NCBI GenBank assembly: GCA_900100325.1
Contig: LT629697.1
Coordinates: 372,001-436,000, forward strand
Origin: Frankineae bacterium MT45
GTDB lineage: Bacteria; Actinomycetota; Actinomycetes; Mycobacteriales; Jatrophihabitantaceae
Reading direction: 5' to 3'
Length of the DNA: 64,000 nt
Position numbers and translations under genes: made by a program. The notes below the pieces were generated by a model, which did not search any database, had not been told where the DNA came from, and saw only the letters and a program-made list of their open reading frames with translations. Of this stretch, positions 41,195-51,211 are shown piece after piece. Every line of letters starts with the position of its first letter. Within the stretch, counting starts at the first letter, position 1.

Positions 41195-42178
41195 TTACCC
41201 GGCCGCGGCCGCCGCGGCGTCGAAGCCGGCCGGGATCTCATAGATCTTGCCGTCAAACCCGGCTCGATAGAGATGCCCGGCCGCGAACCCCTGCCGGCTC
41301 TTTCCGTAGACGACCACACTGGAGTTGGTGATGCCGCTGGCCAATTCGCAGGTGACCCCCGGCCGCTCGATCCGCAGCACGACACCGCTGACGTCGGTGG
41401 GGACCACCGGCCGGTCAGCCGAGTCGAGCGTGAGCCCGTCGGGGGCGTCGAAGGTGTGTGAACCGGTGAGGTCGAGGAGGCTCTCGGGCTGATCGGGGTG
41501 GGCGATCGGGATCCGGCTCACCCCCGGGTTCACGAATGTCCTGGAAACATAGAGGTATTTGTCGTCGTGACTGAGCACCGCGCCATTGGCGCTGAGGAAG
41601 TGGGCCCACTCCGGATTCACCACCCCGGTCGGTGAGACTCGCCCGATCTGGCCCCCGAAGTCGTTCGTGGCATAGATCGTGCCGTCGTGAGCGACCGCCA
41701 GACCGTCAGCCGCACTGAACCCCGAGGCGAGTTGGGTGAGCTGGCCGGTGCTCACGTTGACCTTCGAAATGGCCCCCGGACGCAGCAGATCACCCAGAAA
41801 AACACGGGCATCCGCACCGGTGCCGACGATGAGTGTCCCGTCGTTGAGCAGCGCCAACGCCCCGGCTCCCGAGCCTCCCGGCAGGGTGGCGATCACCGTC
41901 GGCGCAGCACCCGGGTGGTCGAAGCGCAGCACCCGTCCGCCGAAGAGGTCGGTGACATAGAGCCGGCCGTAGTTGTCGACGACGGCTCCCTCGAGAGCGA
42001 CGCCACCGGTGTCACCGACCTGGACCGGCGGTTTCTCGACCGGGCAGGTGACGCCGGTCGAGGCCGAGGCGGCGTTCGCTCCGGTGGCGATCACGGAGAC
42101 CAGCGCCGAGCCGGTGATGACGGCTGCGGCGGCAGCACCGCAGCGACGGATGGAACTGGGACGGGTTGATCGGGCCAT
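41195..42178 (-). CDS. Secreted beta-propeller protein (SMP-30/NHL-like)
   Basis: A 327-residue exported protein with a signal peptide (RRCGAAAAAVITGSALVSVIA, cleaved near ANAAS). The mature protein consists of blade-like repeats such as AVVDNYGRLYVTDLFGGRVLRF, ALLNDGTLIVGTG, AVAHDGTIYATNDFGGQIGRV and LDSADRPVVPTDVSGVVLRI, as in six-bladed propellers of the gluconolactonase/ScyD type. A single Cys pair is seen. Ligand or enzymatic role is unknown. The upstream 117 bases before pcnA hold a TTGAAC box that may be its -35. Confidence 0.8.
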   Translation of the reverse strand: MARSTRPSSIRRCGAAAAAVITGSALVSVIATGANAASASTGVTCPVEKPPVQVGDTGGVALEGAVVDNYGRLYVTDLFGGRVLRFDHPGAAPTVIATLPGGSGAGALALLNDGTLIVGTGADARVFLGDLLRPGAISKVNVSTGQLTQLASGFSAADGLAVAHDGTIYATNDFGGQIGRVSPTGVVNPEWAHFLSANGAVLSHDDKYLYVSRTFVNPGVSRIPIAHPDQPESLLDLTGSHTFDAPDGLTLDSADRPVVPTDVSGVVLRIERPGVTCELASGITNSSVVVYGKSRQGFAAGHLYRAGFDGKIYEIPAGFDAAAAAAG

Positions 42179-42295
42179 CGATGAACCTCCACGTAGGCGG
42201 GCCGCGGCCTCATGGCGGCGACTCCAGCGGTTACTACGCGGTAGCTATACCCCTAGTTCAACGGTTACATGCATGTCTGACGGTAAATTCCACGT

Positions 42296-43714
42296 TCAGC
42301 TCTGCGTCGCGTACCAGTCGTGCAGGGCCGCCACCGCATCCTCGTGCGACAGCGGACCCCGCTCCATCCGCAGCTCCAGCAGGTGTCGGTAGGCCTTTCC
42401 CACCAGTGGTCCGGCCGGGATCCCGAGCAACCGCATGATCTCGTTGCCGTCGAGGTCCGGACGTACCGCCTCCAACTCCTCCTGCTCGCGCAGGATCGCG
42501 ATCCGCTGCTCCAGCTCGTCGTAGGCGTCGGAGAGGGCGGCCGCCTTGCGCTTGTTGCGAGTCGTGCAGTCCGATCGCACCAGCTTGTGCAGACGCTCCA
42601 GCAGCGGACCCGCGTCGACGACGTACCGGCGCACCGCGGAGTCCGTCCACTCGCCGCGTCCGTACCCGTAGAAGCGCAAGTGCAGGAAGACCAGTTCGGC
42701 GATGTTCTCGGTCATCTCCTTGGGGAACTTCAGAGCGCGGAGCCGGGCCCGCACCATCCGCGCCCCCTCGGCCTCGTGGTGGTGGAACGTCACCCGGCCG
42801 CCGGCCTCGAAGCGCCGGGTGTTCGGCTTGCCGATGTCGTGCAGCAGCGCCGCCCAGCGCAGCACGAGGTCGGGGCCGTCGGTCTCCAGGTCGATCGCCT
42901 GCTCCAGCACCTGCAGGGTGTGCGCGTAGACGTCCTTATGCTGCCCGTGCTCGTCGGAGGACATGCGCAGCGCGGGCAGCTCCGGCAGCACGACGTCGGC
43001 CAGGCCGGTGTCGACCAGCACCTGCAGCCCGGCCCGGGGGTTGGCCCCGAGCAGGAGTTTCGAGAGCTCCACCTGGACCCGCTCGGCGGTGATCCGGGCG
43101 AGCTCGGGGGCCAACTCGGTCATGGCGGCCAGTACCGGCTCGGCCACCGTCACGCCGAGGGTCGAGGCGAAGCGAGCCCCCCGCAGCATCCGCAGCGGGT
43201 CGTCGGCGAAGGACTCCTGCGGCGTCGCCGGCGTGTTCAGCACGCCCCGGGCCAGGTCGGCGAGGCCACCGAAGGGGTCGCTGAACTGGGCCGGGGTCCC
43301 CTCCGGGTGCGACACCGACAGCGCCATCGCGTTCATGGTGAAGTCCCGGCGCAGCAGGTCGTCATGCAACGAATCGCCGAAGGCCACCTCCGGGTTGCGG
43401 GTTACCCGGTCATAGCGGTCGGCCCGAAACGTGGTGATCTCCAGCAGTTGCCCCTCCAACTGCACGCCGACCGTGCCGAACTCGATGCCGGTGGTCCAGA
43501 TCGCGCTCGAGAGGGGTTCGACAACGCTGAGAATCTGCTCCGGACGGGCATCGGTCGTGAAGTCGAGATCGTCGGCCGGGCGCCCCATCAGAGCGTCTCG
43601 TACCGGGCCGCCGACCATGTGCAGCTCGAACCCGGCGGCACGGAACGCCGCCCCGAGGCGGGTCGCCACCGGTGGTATTGAAATGAGGTCGGAAGGTCCA
43701 CGGGCCGGTGTCAC
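42296..43714 (-). CDS. pcnA: CCA tRNA nucleotidyltransferase
   Basis: A 472-residue class II tRNA nucleotidyltransferase that adds or repairs the 3' [15 protein letters not shown] near 33-44 and [13 protein letters not shown] near 49-61 form the head domain with catalytic aspartates; [10 protein letters not shown] near 121 and [14 protein letters not shown] near 170 follow. An HD domain ([12 protein letters not shown] near 285-296) is fused at the C-terminus, as in actinobacterial versions. It is divergent from the NUDIX gene, a conserved arrangement. The start is GTG 43714. Confidence 0.95.
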   Translation of the reverse strand: MTPARGPSDLISIPPVATRLGAAFRAAGFELHMVGGPVRDALMGRPADDLDFTTDARPEQILSVVEPLSSAIWTTGIEFGTVGVQLEGQLLEITTFRADRYDRVTRNPEVAFGDSLHDDLLRRDFTMNAMALSVSHPEGTPAQFSDPFGGLADLARGVLNTPATPQESFADDPLRMLRGARFASTLGVTVAEPVLAAMTELAPELARITAERVQVELSKLLLGANPRAGLQVLVDTGLADVVLPELPALRMSSDEHGQHKDVYAHTLQVLEQAIDLETDGPDLVLRWAALLHDIGKPNTRRFEAGGRVTFHHHEAEGARMVRARLRALKFPKEMTENIAELVFLHLRFYGYGRGEWTDSAVRRYVVDAGPLLERLHKLVRSDCTTRNKRKAAALSDAYDELEQRIAILREQEELEAVRPDLDGNEIMRLLGIPAGPLVGKAYRHLLELRMERGPLSHEDAVAALHDWYATQS

Positions 43715-43752
43715 GAGCCCCCACGGTACTGCCCGCCAGTTACCATCAGCAG

Positions 43753-44262
43753 ATGCCCTCCTCGCAGAAACCTGAGCGTGGCGCGAGCATCGGTCGTGAC
43801 GGTGGCAGATCCGGCCACACGCGACGCCTGCAGCGGGTCGAGGAGACGAGCGCGGGCGGACTGGTCGTCGATCTCAGCGGTGCGGAACTGATGGGCGCGC
43901 TCATCGGTCGCACCGACCGCCGTGGGCGGCTGCTCTGGTCACTGCCGAAGGGGCACCTGGAGAGCGGCGAGACCGCTGAGCAGGCGGCGGTCCGGGAGGT
44001 CGAGGAGGAGACCGGCATCCAGGGCGAGATCATGGCCCGCCTCGGCAGCGTCGACTACTGGTTCATCGCCGGCGAGCGACGAATCCACAAGACTGTGCAT
44101 CATTTCCTGCTCCGGGCCACCGGCGGTGCGCTCTCGGATGCCGACATCGAGGTGACCGAGGTCGCCTGGGTTCCGCTCAGCGAGATACCCCGGCGGCTGG
44201 CCCACGCGGACGAGCGGGACCTGGTCGACACGGCCGGACGGTTGCTCGCGGAGAGCGCGTGA
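43753..44262 (+). CDS. NUDIX hydrolase
   Basis: A 169-residue hydrolase of nucleoside diphosphate derivatives. The segment [20 protein letters not shown] followed by TGI is a complete Nudix box (GX5EX7REUXEEXGU) near residues 77-99. ATG 43753 is preceded by a TACCAT -10 box (43741-43746) at the spacing of a leaderless transcript. GTGA overlap links it to the DUF6049 gene, so it opens the operon leading to murJ. Confidence 0.92.
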   Translation: MPSSQKPERGASIGRDGGRSGHTRRLQRVEETSAGGLVVDLSGAELMGALIGRTDRRGRLLWSLPKGHLESGETAEQAAVREVEEETGIQGEIMARLGSVDYWFIAGERRIHKTVHHFLLRATGGALSDADIEVTEVAWVPLSEIPRRLAHADERDLVDTAGRLLAESA

Positions 44263-46523
44263 CACCAGTTCGGCCCAACCGACCCGCCGGGAGCTACCGC
44301 CTCGCAGGCCACCACCGTTTCGCGGGTCTCCTGGCCCTGGCCCTGACGCTCTGGCTCAGTTGTTCGTTCGGCGGCATCGGCGCCGCCGCGACTCCGAGCC
44401 CCAGCCCGGCCGCGCTGACCGATACCAGCGTCACCCTGCAGGTCGTCAACTTGAGCCCGACGACACCCGCCATCTCGGCGACGCCCCAGCCGCTGCGGTT
44501 CACGCTCTCCCTCACCAACACCACGGCGGTGCCGCTCAACAACCTCACTCTTTCGGTTCACCGTGACGTTCCGACCACCCAGCTGGCTAGCCTCGAGGAC
44601 GACTTCGGCAGCCCGTCCCAGGCGTCGCCGACCGCGATCGTGATGCACTCCGAGCAGCTCGCGCCGCTGCCGGCCCACACGACCCGCACGGAGACCTACG
44701 TCGCGACCGCGAGCACCCTGGATGACGGCTCCTCCGACATCTGTCTCTGCGCCACCGGCATCTACCCGATCGACTTCACCATCTCGGCGTCGGCGAGCAG
44801 TGACGGCTCCACCACCACCGTCGCCCGGGCTCAGAGCTACGTGCCGTCCTTCCTGCAGTCCCCGGTGCCGATGAAGGTCAGCTGGGTCTGGCCGCTGATC
44901 GACCGTCCGCACCGCGTCACCGCCGACCAGACCTTCTTCGACGACGATCTGGGTGCCTCGGTCGCCCCCGGTGGACGTCTCTACCGCTCGCTCTCGGTGC
45001 TGGAGGGTATTCAGAGCTTCGCCCGGGTCACCCTGATGGTGGATCCCGAGCTCATCTCCGAACTGCTGGCGATGTCCGATCGGTACGAGGTGACGGCCGC
45101 GGGCACCCCGGGTGCGGCCACCCCCGCCCCGGCCTCGGCGTCGGCCTCGACCACCCCGTCCAGGGGCGTCGTCGACGGCACACACAGCCAGGACGCGGCC
45201 AACTGGCTGGCCCGCTTCCACAATGTCGCCGCCGTCGATCAGGTCGAGTTCACGCCCGATGCCGACCCCGACACCGAATCGATGGTGCGGGCCAACCTGC
45301 AGTGGAGCACCACGGTGGATCCGTCGGTGGCCGGACAGGCCACCGGAGTGGGCGCTCACGACCTCGCCTGGCCGGCCGATGGGGTCGCCACCGAGGCCGG
45401 CATCAAGTCGTTGATCGCCGGCGGTGCCCAGACGCTCATCCTCAGCGACTCGGTGCTGCCGGCGATGAGCGGTTCGAGTGTCCCGCCCTCATCCGCCGCC
45501 CTGCTGGATCAGACCCGCCCGGACGGCAGCAAGGCCCAGGCCGTGGTCACCGACTCGGTCGTCCAGGACCTCGCCGCCACCGCCGTCGGGGTGAGTACCC
45601 AGTCCAGCGTCAACACCGCCGCCCTCCCCAAGCTCGTCTCGGCCGTCGCCATGCGGGCGGTCGCGGACCCCACCAACCCGTCGTACCTGGTCATCACCGC
45701 GCCCCGCGACGTCGACCCGTCAGTCGCCGCCGCCGTCCGGGCGATCCGCGAGACGAGCGCGACGTACTGGTCCTCGCCGATCACCGTCAATGACGCCGTC
45801 AGCACGCTCACGCCGGACGAGCGTGACTCCCTCACCGCGCCCGGTGACGGCTCCAGCACCTCGGCGACGATGATCCACACCAGCGCCACCACCGCCGACT
45901 TCGTGCGCGACTTCACCCCGATCTTCGTCTCGGCGGCCGACGCCGCACGGGTACTTACCGGCTACCCGGCGGCCGCCCAGCGCGCCGCATCCAACGGATG
46001 GCGCGGCCACGACGTTGCCGCCCAGACGTTCAACAGCACGTTGAACCGGCAGGTCGACACCCTGCAGTCGGCGGTGCGGATCGTCCGTCCGACCACCGGC
46101 AGCTACACCCTCGCCTCCTCCGATGCGCCGCTGTTCGTGAGCGTCCTCAACACCCTCGCCTACCCGGTTCGGGTCAAGATCGCGATCGCCACGGTCGGGA
46201 CGGTTCGGGGTGTCACCACCGATGACACCGGGGTACACCTCATCCAGGGCAACGGCAGTCAGGTGACGCTGCGGATCCCCGCTCACGCGCAGCGACCGGG
46301 GCGCTTCGTCGTCCAGGCGACCCTCCTCACCCCGCTCGGCGCCAGCCTCGGCGATCCGGTTCAGCTCGACGTCCGCAGCACAGCCCTCGGCGGTGTCGGC
46401 GTCGTCATCACGGTCATCGCCGCCGTGGTGCTGGCCGTGGCCCTGCTGCTGCGGTTGATCCGGCGACTGCGCCGCGGCCGGACGCCACCCCCCTCGGAAC
46501 CGCCGGCGCCGCTGCATGCCTGA
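44259..46523 (+). CDS. DUF6049 family secreted membrane-anchored protein
   Basis: A 754-residue envelope protein. The signal peptide region ([21 protein letters not shown]) is followed by a large extracytoplasmic portion starting with a beta-rich domain ([20 protein letters not shown]) and containing a Ser/Ala/Pro-rich insert near 285-305. A C-terminal transmembrane segment ([20 protein letters not shown], near 715-735) is followed by a basic tail. Position just before murJ is conserved (Rv3909 in mycobacteria), suggesting a role in wall synthesis that is not defined. Confidence 0.85.
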   Translation: MTPVRPNRPAGSYRLAGHHRFAGLLALALTLWLSCSFGGIGAAATPSPSPAALTDTSVTLQVVNLSPTTPAISATPQPLRFTLSLTNTTAVPLNNLTLSVHRDVPTTQLASLEDDFGSPSQASPTAIVMHSEQLAPLPAHTTRTETYVATASTLDDGSSDICLCATGIYPIDFTISASASSDGSTTTVARAQSYVPSFLQSPVPMKVSWVWPLIDRPHRVTADQTFFDDDLGASVAPGGRLYRSLSVLEGIQSFARVTLMVDPELISELLAMSDRYEVTAAGTPGAATPAPASASASTTPSRGVVDGTHSQDAANWLARFHNVAAVDQVEFTPDADPDTESMVRANLQWSTTVDPSVAGQATGVGAHDLAWPADGVATEAGIKSLIAGGAQTLILSDSVLPAMSGSSVPPSSAALLDQTRPDGSKAQAVVTDSVVQDLAATAVGVSTQSSVNTAALPKLVSAVAMRAVADPTNPSYLVITAPRDVDPSVAAAVRAIRETSATYWSSPITVNDAVSTLTPDERDSLTAPGDGSSTSATMIHTSATTADFVRDFTPIFVSAADAARVLTGYPAAAQRAASNGWRGHDVAAQTFNSTLNRQVDTLQSAVRIVRPTTGSYTLASSDAPLFVSVLNTLAYPVRVKIAIATVGTVRGVTTDDTGVHLIQGNGSQVTLRIPAHAQRPGRFVVQATLLTPLGASLGDPVQLDVRSTALGGVGVVITVIAAVVLAVALLLRLIRRLRRGRTPPPSEPPAPLHA

Positions 46524-48537
46524 GACGGCGGAGGAGGACGACTGGGGCACACCGTCGGTCTACGGACGTGGCCTGGTCACCATCGAACCCAATCTCTACG
46601 TCGGGGCCGAGCCGATCCCCGGAGTCATGCTTCCCGGTTGGCAGCAGCTGACGGACGCCGAGGAGGCCGCCGCGGCGGAGGCTCAGTGGAGCCAGCCGAC
46701 CTACGGCGGGCGGCGCAAGTACCGCCCGCGCCGGGAGGCGAAGGCCGACGCGGCGGCACCGGCCACCGCACCACCGGCCCAGCCAGCCCCGCTGGCCCAC
46801 GAAGACGACGGGCCGATGACGACGATCTTCGGTCCTATCGACGCCGAGCTCGCGCCGGACGAGATAGGTGCACCCCCAGCGACGGGTGCGCCGGAGATCA
46901 GTGTCGAGCAGGTGCTGGCCGACCAGATCGGCACCGGAGAAGGCACCGGTGAGTCGAACCGGCGCGTCCTGGCCTCCAGCCGGACGATGGCCATCGCCAG
47001 TCTGGTCAGCCGCCTCACCGGCTTCGTCCGCAGCCTGCTCCTCATCGCCGCGCTCGGGTTCGCGGACGTCGGTGACGCCTACAACACGGCGAACAACTTC
47101 CCGAATATCGTCTACGAGTTGCTGCTGGGCGGTGTCCTCTCCAGCGTCCTCATCCCGGTGATCGTGCGGGCCCAGGAGCACGATCACGATCATGGGGTCG
47201 CCTACACACAGCGGCTGCTCTCGATAGCCACCGCCGCACTGGCCGTCGCCACCCTCGTAGCGGTGGCCGCGGCCCCGCTGATCGCCGCCGCCTACGTGCA
47301 ACCGGGCTCCAAGCGTGAACTCACCAGCATCTTCGGCACCCTGCTGCTCCCCGAGATCTTCTTCTACGGCCTCGGCGCGCTGGTGGTCGCGGTGCTCAAC
47401 ACTCGCCGCGTCTACGGCCCGGGGGCCTGGGCGCCGGTGCTCAACAATGTCATCGTCATCGCCACCGTCGGGGTCTTCTGGATGATGCCGGGGCCGGCCA
47501 CCCTGAACCCGACGACCATCACCACCGCCCAGATCCTGGTCCTCGGCATCGGCACCACGATGGGAATCGTCGCCCAGTCGGTGATCCTGCTCCCCTTCCT
47601 GCGGCGATCCGGCTTCCACTGGGAGTGGCGATTCCGGGCCCGACCCGAGGAGCGGGGACGCCTGGGTGAGGTGGGCGGCCTCGCCGGCTGGGTGATCGGC
47701 TACGTCGTGGCCAGCCAGATCGGTCTCTGGCTCGTCTTCAAGGTGGCCAACCGCCACGAAGGGGGTGCGGCCGCGTTCGCCGCCGCCGACCTGATCTTCC
47801 AGATGCCGTACGGCATCATCGGCGTCTCGCTCCTCACCGCGCTGATGCCGCGGATGTCACGCTCAGCCGCACGCGGCGAGACGGCGGCGGTGATCCGCGA
47901 TCTCTCCCTCGGTGCGCGCCTCTCCAGCGTCGCGCTGATCCCCATCACCGCTGGCCTGATGGTCCTCGGACCGACCCTCGGCACGGTGCTCTTCGACCAC
48001 GGCGCCAACGGGGCGGATAAGGCCCGGCACGCCGGGGTCGCCATCGCGCTGGCCGCCTTCGGCTTGGTCCCCTTCGCGCTGGTGATGCTGCAGCTCCGCG
48101 TCTTCTACGCGATGCGCGACGCCAAGACCCCGACCGTCATCAACATCGGCATGGTCGCGGCCAAGATGGTGCTGGTTCTGCTGGCCGCAGCGACGCTCGA
48201 CTCCGATCACATCGTCGAGTCGCTCAACGTCGCCACCTCCGCCTCATACCTGGTCGGCGCCGTGGTCGGGCATCAACTTCTGAAGAGACGTCTGGGCAAC
48301 CTCGAGTTCGGCAGCGTCTGGCGCACCATCCTCCAGGTGGGGGCGGCCTCGGCCGTCGGGGCGCTGGTCGCCTACGCCGTCCTGAAAGGGGTCACCGCCG
48401 CGGTCGGCACCGGCATGATCGGCAACGCACTGGGGCTGCTGCTTGCCTCAGTGGTCGGCCTGGCCGTGATGGGCCTGGTGGCGGTGCGTATGCGGATCCC
48501 CGAAGTGCAGGACATCGCCCGGATGGTCCGGCGCTAG
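46516..48537 (+). CDS. murJ: Lipid II flippase MurJ with N-terminal extension
   Basis: A 673-residue member of the MVF/MOP superfamily that exports lipid II for peptidoglycan synthesis. The membrane core begins near residue 155 (TMAIASLVSRLTGFVRSLLL) and has about 14 hydrophobic segments; NIVYELLLGGVLSSVLIPV and GIIGVSLLTALMPRMSR are family signatures. The first 150 residues are a Pro/Ala/Glu-rich, cytoplasmic, probably disordered region. No C-terminal pseudokinase as in mycobacterial Rv3910 is present. The ATG lies 8 bases inside the end of the previous gene. Confidence 0.93.
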   Translation: MPETAEEDDWGTPSVYGRGLVTIEPNLYVGAEPIPGVMLPGWQQLTDAEEAAAAEAQWSQPTYGGRRKYRPRREAKADAAAPATAPPAQPAPLAHEDDGPMTTIFGPIDAELAPDEIGAPPATGAPEISVEQVLADQIGTGEGTGESNRRVLASSRTMAIASLVSRLTGFVRSLLLIAALGFADVGDAYNTANNFPNIVYELLLGGVLSSVLIPVIVRAQEHDHDHGVAYTQRLLSIATAALAVATLVAVAAAPLIAAAYVQPGSKRELTSIFGTLLLPEIFFYGLGALVVAVLNTRRVYGPGAWAPVLNNVIVIATVGVFWMMPGPATLNPTTITTAQILVLGIGTTMGIVAQSVILLPFLRRSGFHWEWRFRARPEERGRLGEVGGLAGWVIGYVVASQIGLWLVFKVANRHEGGAAAFAAADLIFQMPYGIIGVSLLTALMPRMSRSAARGETAAVIRDLSLGARLSSVALIPITAGLMVLGPTLGTVLFDHGANGADKARHAGVAIALAAFGLVPFALVMLQLRVFYAMRDAKTPTVINIGMVAAKMVLVLLAAATLDSDHIVESLNVATSASYLVGAVVGHQLLKRRLGNLEFGSVWRTILQVGAASAVGALVAYAVLKGVTAAVGTGMIGNALGLLLASVVGLAVMGLVAVRMRIPEVQDIARMVRR

Positions 48538-48591
48538 CGGCGCGGCTGGCGCACAACGGCCGCTGAGGGACGGCGCAGCGGAGTGACGGCC

Positions 48592-48618
48592 GGAATGAGC
48601 GACCCCCTTACGATTGTT
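48592..48618 (+). promoter_or_regulatory. SigR/SigH-type promoter of trxB
   Basis: GGAAT at 48592-48596 and GTT at 48616-48618 are separated by 19 bases, matching the thiol-stress sigma factor consensus (GGAAT, about 18, GTT). The trxB GTG lies 38 bases downstream with its own GAGGA site. The sigma factor gene is not in this window. Confidence 0.65.
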
Positions 48619-48655
48619 CCAAGCCCCGGGATATCTCCGACGATTTGAGGACGAC

Positions 48656-49666
48656 GTGAGCAGTACATCGAGCAACCACCGCAATGTGATCATCATCGGC
48701 TCCGGCCCTTCGGGGTACACGGCCGGGCTCTACACCGCCCGGGCCGACCTGAAGCCGCTCCTCTTCGAGGGCTCGCAGTACGGCGGTGCGCTGATGAACA
48801 CCACGGAGGTCGAGAACTTCCCCGGCTTCACCGACGGGATCATGGGCCCGGACCTGATGATGAACATCCGGGGCCAGGCCGAGCGCTTCGGCGCCGAGAT
48901 CGTCAGTGACGACGTCACCTCGGTCGACCTCACCGGCACCGTTAAGATCGTCCGGACGCTGGACGCCGAGTACACCGCCGACGCGGTCATCCTGGCCACG
49001 GGTTCGGCCTACCGCAAGCTCGGGATCGAGCGCGAGGATGAGCTCTCCGGACGCGGTGTCTCCTGGTGCGCCACCTGTGACGGCTTCTTCTTCCGCGATC
49101 AGGACATCGTGGTGGTCGGCGGCGGTGACACCGCGATGGAGGAGGCCACCTTCCTCTCCCGCTTCGCCAAGTCGGTGACGGTGGTGCACCGCCGGGACAC
49201 GCTGCGGGCCAGCCGGGTGATGTGCGACCGGGCCGAGGCCGACCCGAAGATCCACTGGATCTGGAACAGCGCCGTTGTCGGCATCCAGAGCGACGCCGAC
49301 AACAAGGTCTCCGGGCTGCGCCTGAAGGACACGGTCACCGGCGAGGAGCGTGACTTCGCCGCCACCGGACTCTTCATCGCGATCGGGCACGAGCCCCGTT
49401 CAGAGCTGGTCGCCGACCAGGTCGAGCTCGATGCCGAGGGGTACGTCGTGGTGCAGGCCGGATCGACCCGCACCAGCCTCCCGGGCGTCTTCGCGGCTGG
49501 CGATCTCGTCGACCACACCTACCGGCAGGCCATCACGGCGGCCGGCACGGGCTGTGAAGCCGCCTTGGACGCGCAGAACTACCTGGCCGACCTCGAGCAC
49601 TCGCTCGTCGCCGGCGAGCCGGCCGACTTCACCGACGCAGCCCGCACCGCGGCGGCGAACGTCTGA
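48656..49666 (+). CDS. trxB: Thioredoxin reductase
   Basis: A 336-residue NADPH/FAD enzyme that reduces thioredoxin. [11 protein letters not shown] near 10-20 binds FAD, WCATCDG with the redox CxxC sits near 137-143, [12 protein letters not shown] near 154-165 binds NADPH and [15 protein letters not shown] is the C-terminal FAD site. The GTG start at 48656 follows GAGGA by six bases. In most actinobacteria sigM lies before trxB and trxA directly after it; here murJ is upstream and two foreign-looking genes precede trxA. Confidence 0.96.
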   Translation: MSSTSSNHRNVIIIGSGPSGYTAGLYTARADLKPLLFEGSQYGGALMNTTEVENFPGFTDGIMGPDLMMNIRGQAERFGAEIVSDDVTSVDLTGTVKIVRTLDAEYTADAVILATGSAYRKLGIEREDELSGRGVSWCATCDGFFFRDQDIVVVGGGDTAMEEATFLSRFAKSVTVVHRRDTLRASRVMCDRAEADPKIHWIWNSAVVGIQSDADNKVSGLRLKDTVTGEERDFAATGLFIAIGHEPRSELVADQVELDAEGYVVVQAGSTRTSLPGVFAAGDLVDHTYRQAITAAGTGCEAALDAQNYLADLEHSLVAGEPADFTDAARTAAANV

Positions 49667-49964
49667 GCAGAATCACAGGCTGATCTCGCGTTTTCGGCCG
49701 ATCGACTGAAAGCGTCGAGTCGAGTCGTGCTGGCGGCGCTGGTCGCCAGCCGACTCGACGATCAGCGACGGCCTGCGTTTCGATCGCTGAAATCCGCAAC
49801 GACGCCCCACTGCGTCGCCCCGCTCCGACGCCGTCGGATCCCCCGTCTGGGTGCCACTTTGCCCGACTTTTCCTGGTAGAAGTATCAGAGCCTCGCCGCA
49901 CTTCTCTTCCTGTTGAGAAGGTATTTCGACGCAGCGGTGGCATCTGACGACTCCCGGGAGAGTT
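49667..49964. other. 298-base gap between trxB and the decarboxylase gene
   Basis: No gene is apparent. A stable hairpin occupies 49720-49758: TCGAGTCG pairs with CGACTCGA and CTGGCG with CGCCAG, separated by a two/one-base internal loop. It is probably the trxB terminator, without a T-run. The second half (about 49860-49960) is less GC-rich and should contain the decarboxylase promoter. No riboswitch was recognised. Confidence 0.5.
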
Positions 49965-51197
49965 ATGTACAGCACCAACGAGCTACCGCTGCTCGCCGAC
50001 CGGTCCGCCGTGGCGTCGGTGAGTGATCGAGCCGACGAGTTCATCGCGACCAACCCCACCCTCGCTACCCCGTTCCTGGTGGTGGACCTCGACGTGGTCG
50101 CCGACCGCTACCGGCAGTTGTGTGCGAGCTTGCCCTCGACGTCGGTCTTCTATGCGGTGAAGGCGAACCCGGCGCCTGAGGTGGTCCAGCTGCTCGTCTC
50201 TCTCGGCTCCTCCTTCGACGTGGCGAGTCCGGGTGAGATCGACCTCTGCCTGGATCTGGGCGCTGACCCGGCTCGCCTCTCCTACGGCAACACGATCAAG
50301 AAGGAGCGCGACATCGCCTACGCGGTGTCGCGGGGCATTCGGATCTTCACCGTCGATTCGCCGGCCGAGTTGCAGAAGGTGGCGGCGCAATTGGAGGCCG
50401 TCACCGGGGAGATTCGGGGGACGGTCTACGTCCGCATCGTCACCGACGGCGCCGGTGCCGACTGGCCGCTCTCCCGCAAGTTCGGCTGCAGCCTGGACGA
50501 AGCCTGGCCGCTGATGCTGCGCGCCGCGCAGGCCGGGTTGGACGTCGGCGTCTCCTTCCATGTCGGCTCCCAGCAGCGCAACCCGCAGGCCTGGGATGAG
50601 CCGCTGCGCCAGGTCGCCTCGCTCTTCGAGCGGCTGCGCGTCCGGGGTTACACGCCGGCCGGGATCAACCTGGGAGGCGGCCTGCCGAGCACCTACACCG
50701 ACCCGACGCCTGAGGTGCAGGCCTACGGCGAGGCGATCAACGCGGCGCTGGTCCGCCACTTCGGCACCGAAGACGCCTACCTCACCATCATCGAGCCCGG
50801 GCGGTACCTGGTAGCGGACGCCGGCGTGATCCAGGCCGAGGTGGTCCTCATCGCCGAGCGTGACTCCGACCCAGGACGTCGCTGGGTCTACCTCGATCTG
50901 GGCATGTTCAACGGTCTCACCGAAGCCCTCGGCGAAGCCATCCGCTACCGCGTGCGCCACTACGGCGACGGTGCTGAGTGCGGCCCGGTGGTCCTGGCCG
51001 GACCCTCCTGCGACAGCGCCGACGTCCTCTACGAGACCTACGAATACCAGCTGCCGCTGGACCTCAAGATCGGTGACCGTATCGAGTTCCTCTCTACGGG
51101 CGCCTACACCTCCTCGTATTCGTCGGTCTGGTTCAACGGCTTCACACCACTCGTCTCGCACTACCTGCCCGTCTCGACCTCCGCGACGGACCGGTAG
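49965..51197 (+). CDS. Type III PLP decarboxylase (ornithine/lysine/diaminopimelate type)
   Basis: A 410-residue fold-type III enzyme. FYAVKANP near 60-67 holds the PLP lysine, FHVGSQQRNP near 197-206 and GGGLP near 230 bind the phosphate, EPGRYLVADAG near 276-286 follows, and GPSCDSADVLY near 346-356 carries the catalytic cysteine of ornithine decarboxylases (GPxCDSxD). A polyamine- or cadaverine-forming activity is thus more likely than diaminopimelate decarboxylation. GGGAGAG precedes the ATG. It probably forms an operon with the EamA exporter starting 14 bases after its stop. Confidence 0.9.
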   Translation: MYSTNELPLLADRSAVASVSDRADEFIATNPTLATPFLVVDLDVVADRYRQLCASLPSTSVFYAVKANPAPEVVQLLVSLGSSFDVASPGEIDLCLDLGADPARLSYGNTIKKERDIAYAVSRGIRIFTVDSPAELQKVAAQLEAVTGEIRGTVYVRIVTDGAGADWPLSRKFGCSLDEAWPLMLRAAQAGLDVGVSFHVGSQQRNPQAWDEPLRQVASLFERLRVRGYTPAGINLGGGLPSTYTDPTPEVQAYGEAINAALVRHFGTEDAYLTIIEPGRYLVADAGVIQAEVVLIAERDSDPGRRWVYLDLGMFNGLTEALGEAIRYRVRHYGDGAECGPVVLAGPSCDSADVLYETYEYQLPLDLKIGDRIEFLSTGAYTSSYSSVWFNGFTPLVSHYLPVSTSATDR

Positions 51198-51211
51198 GCG
51201 GCAGCGATGTA

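Noticed and set aside
44100-45359. Long minus-strand frame opposite the NUDIX and DUF6049 genes
   Set aside because: Arg/Gly-rich shadow of GC-rich coding DNA; the plus-strand genes have complete family motifs and conserved order.
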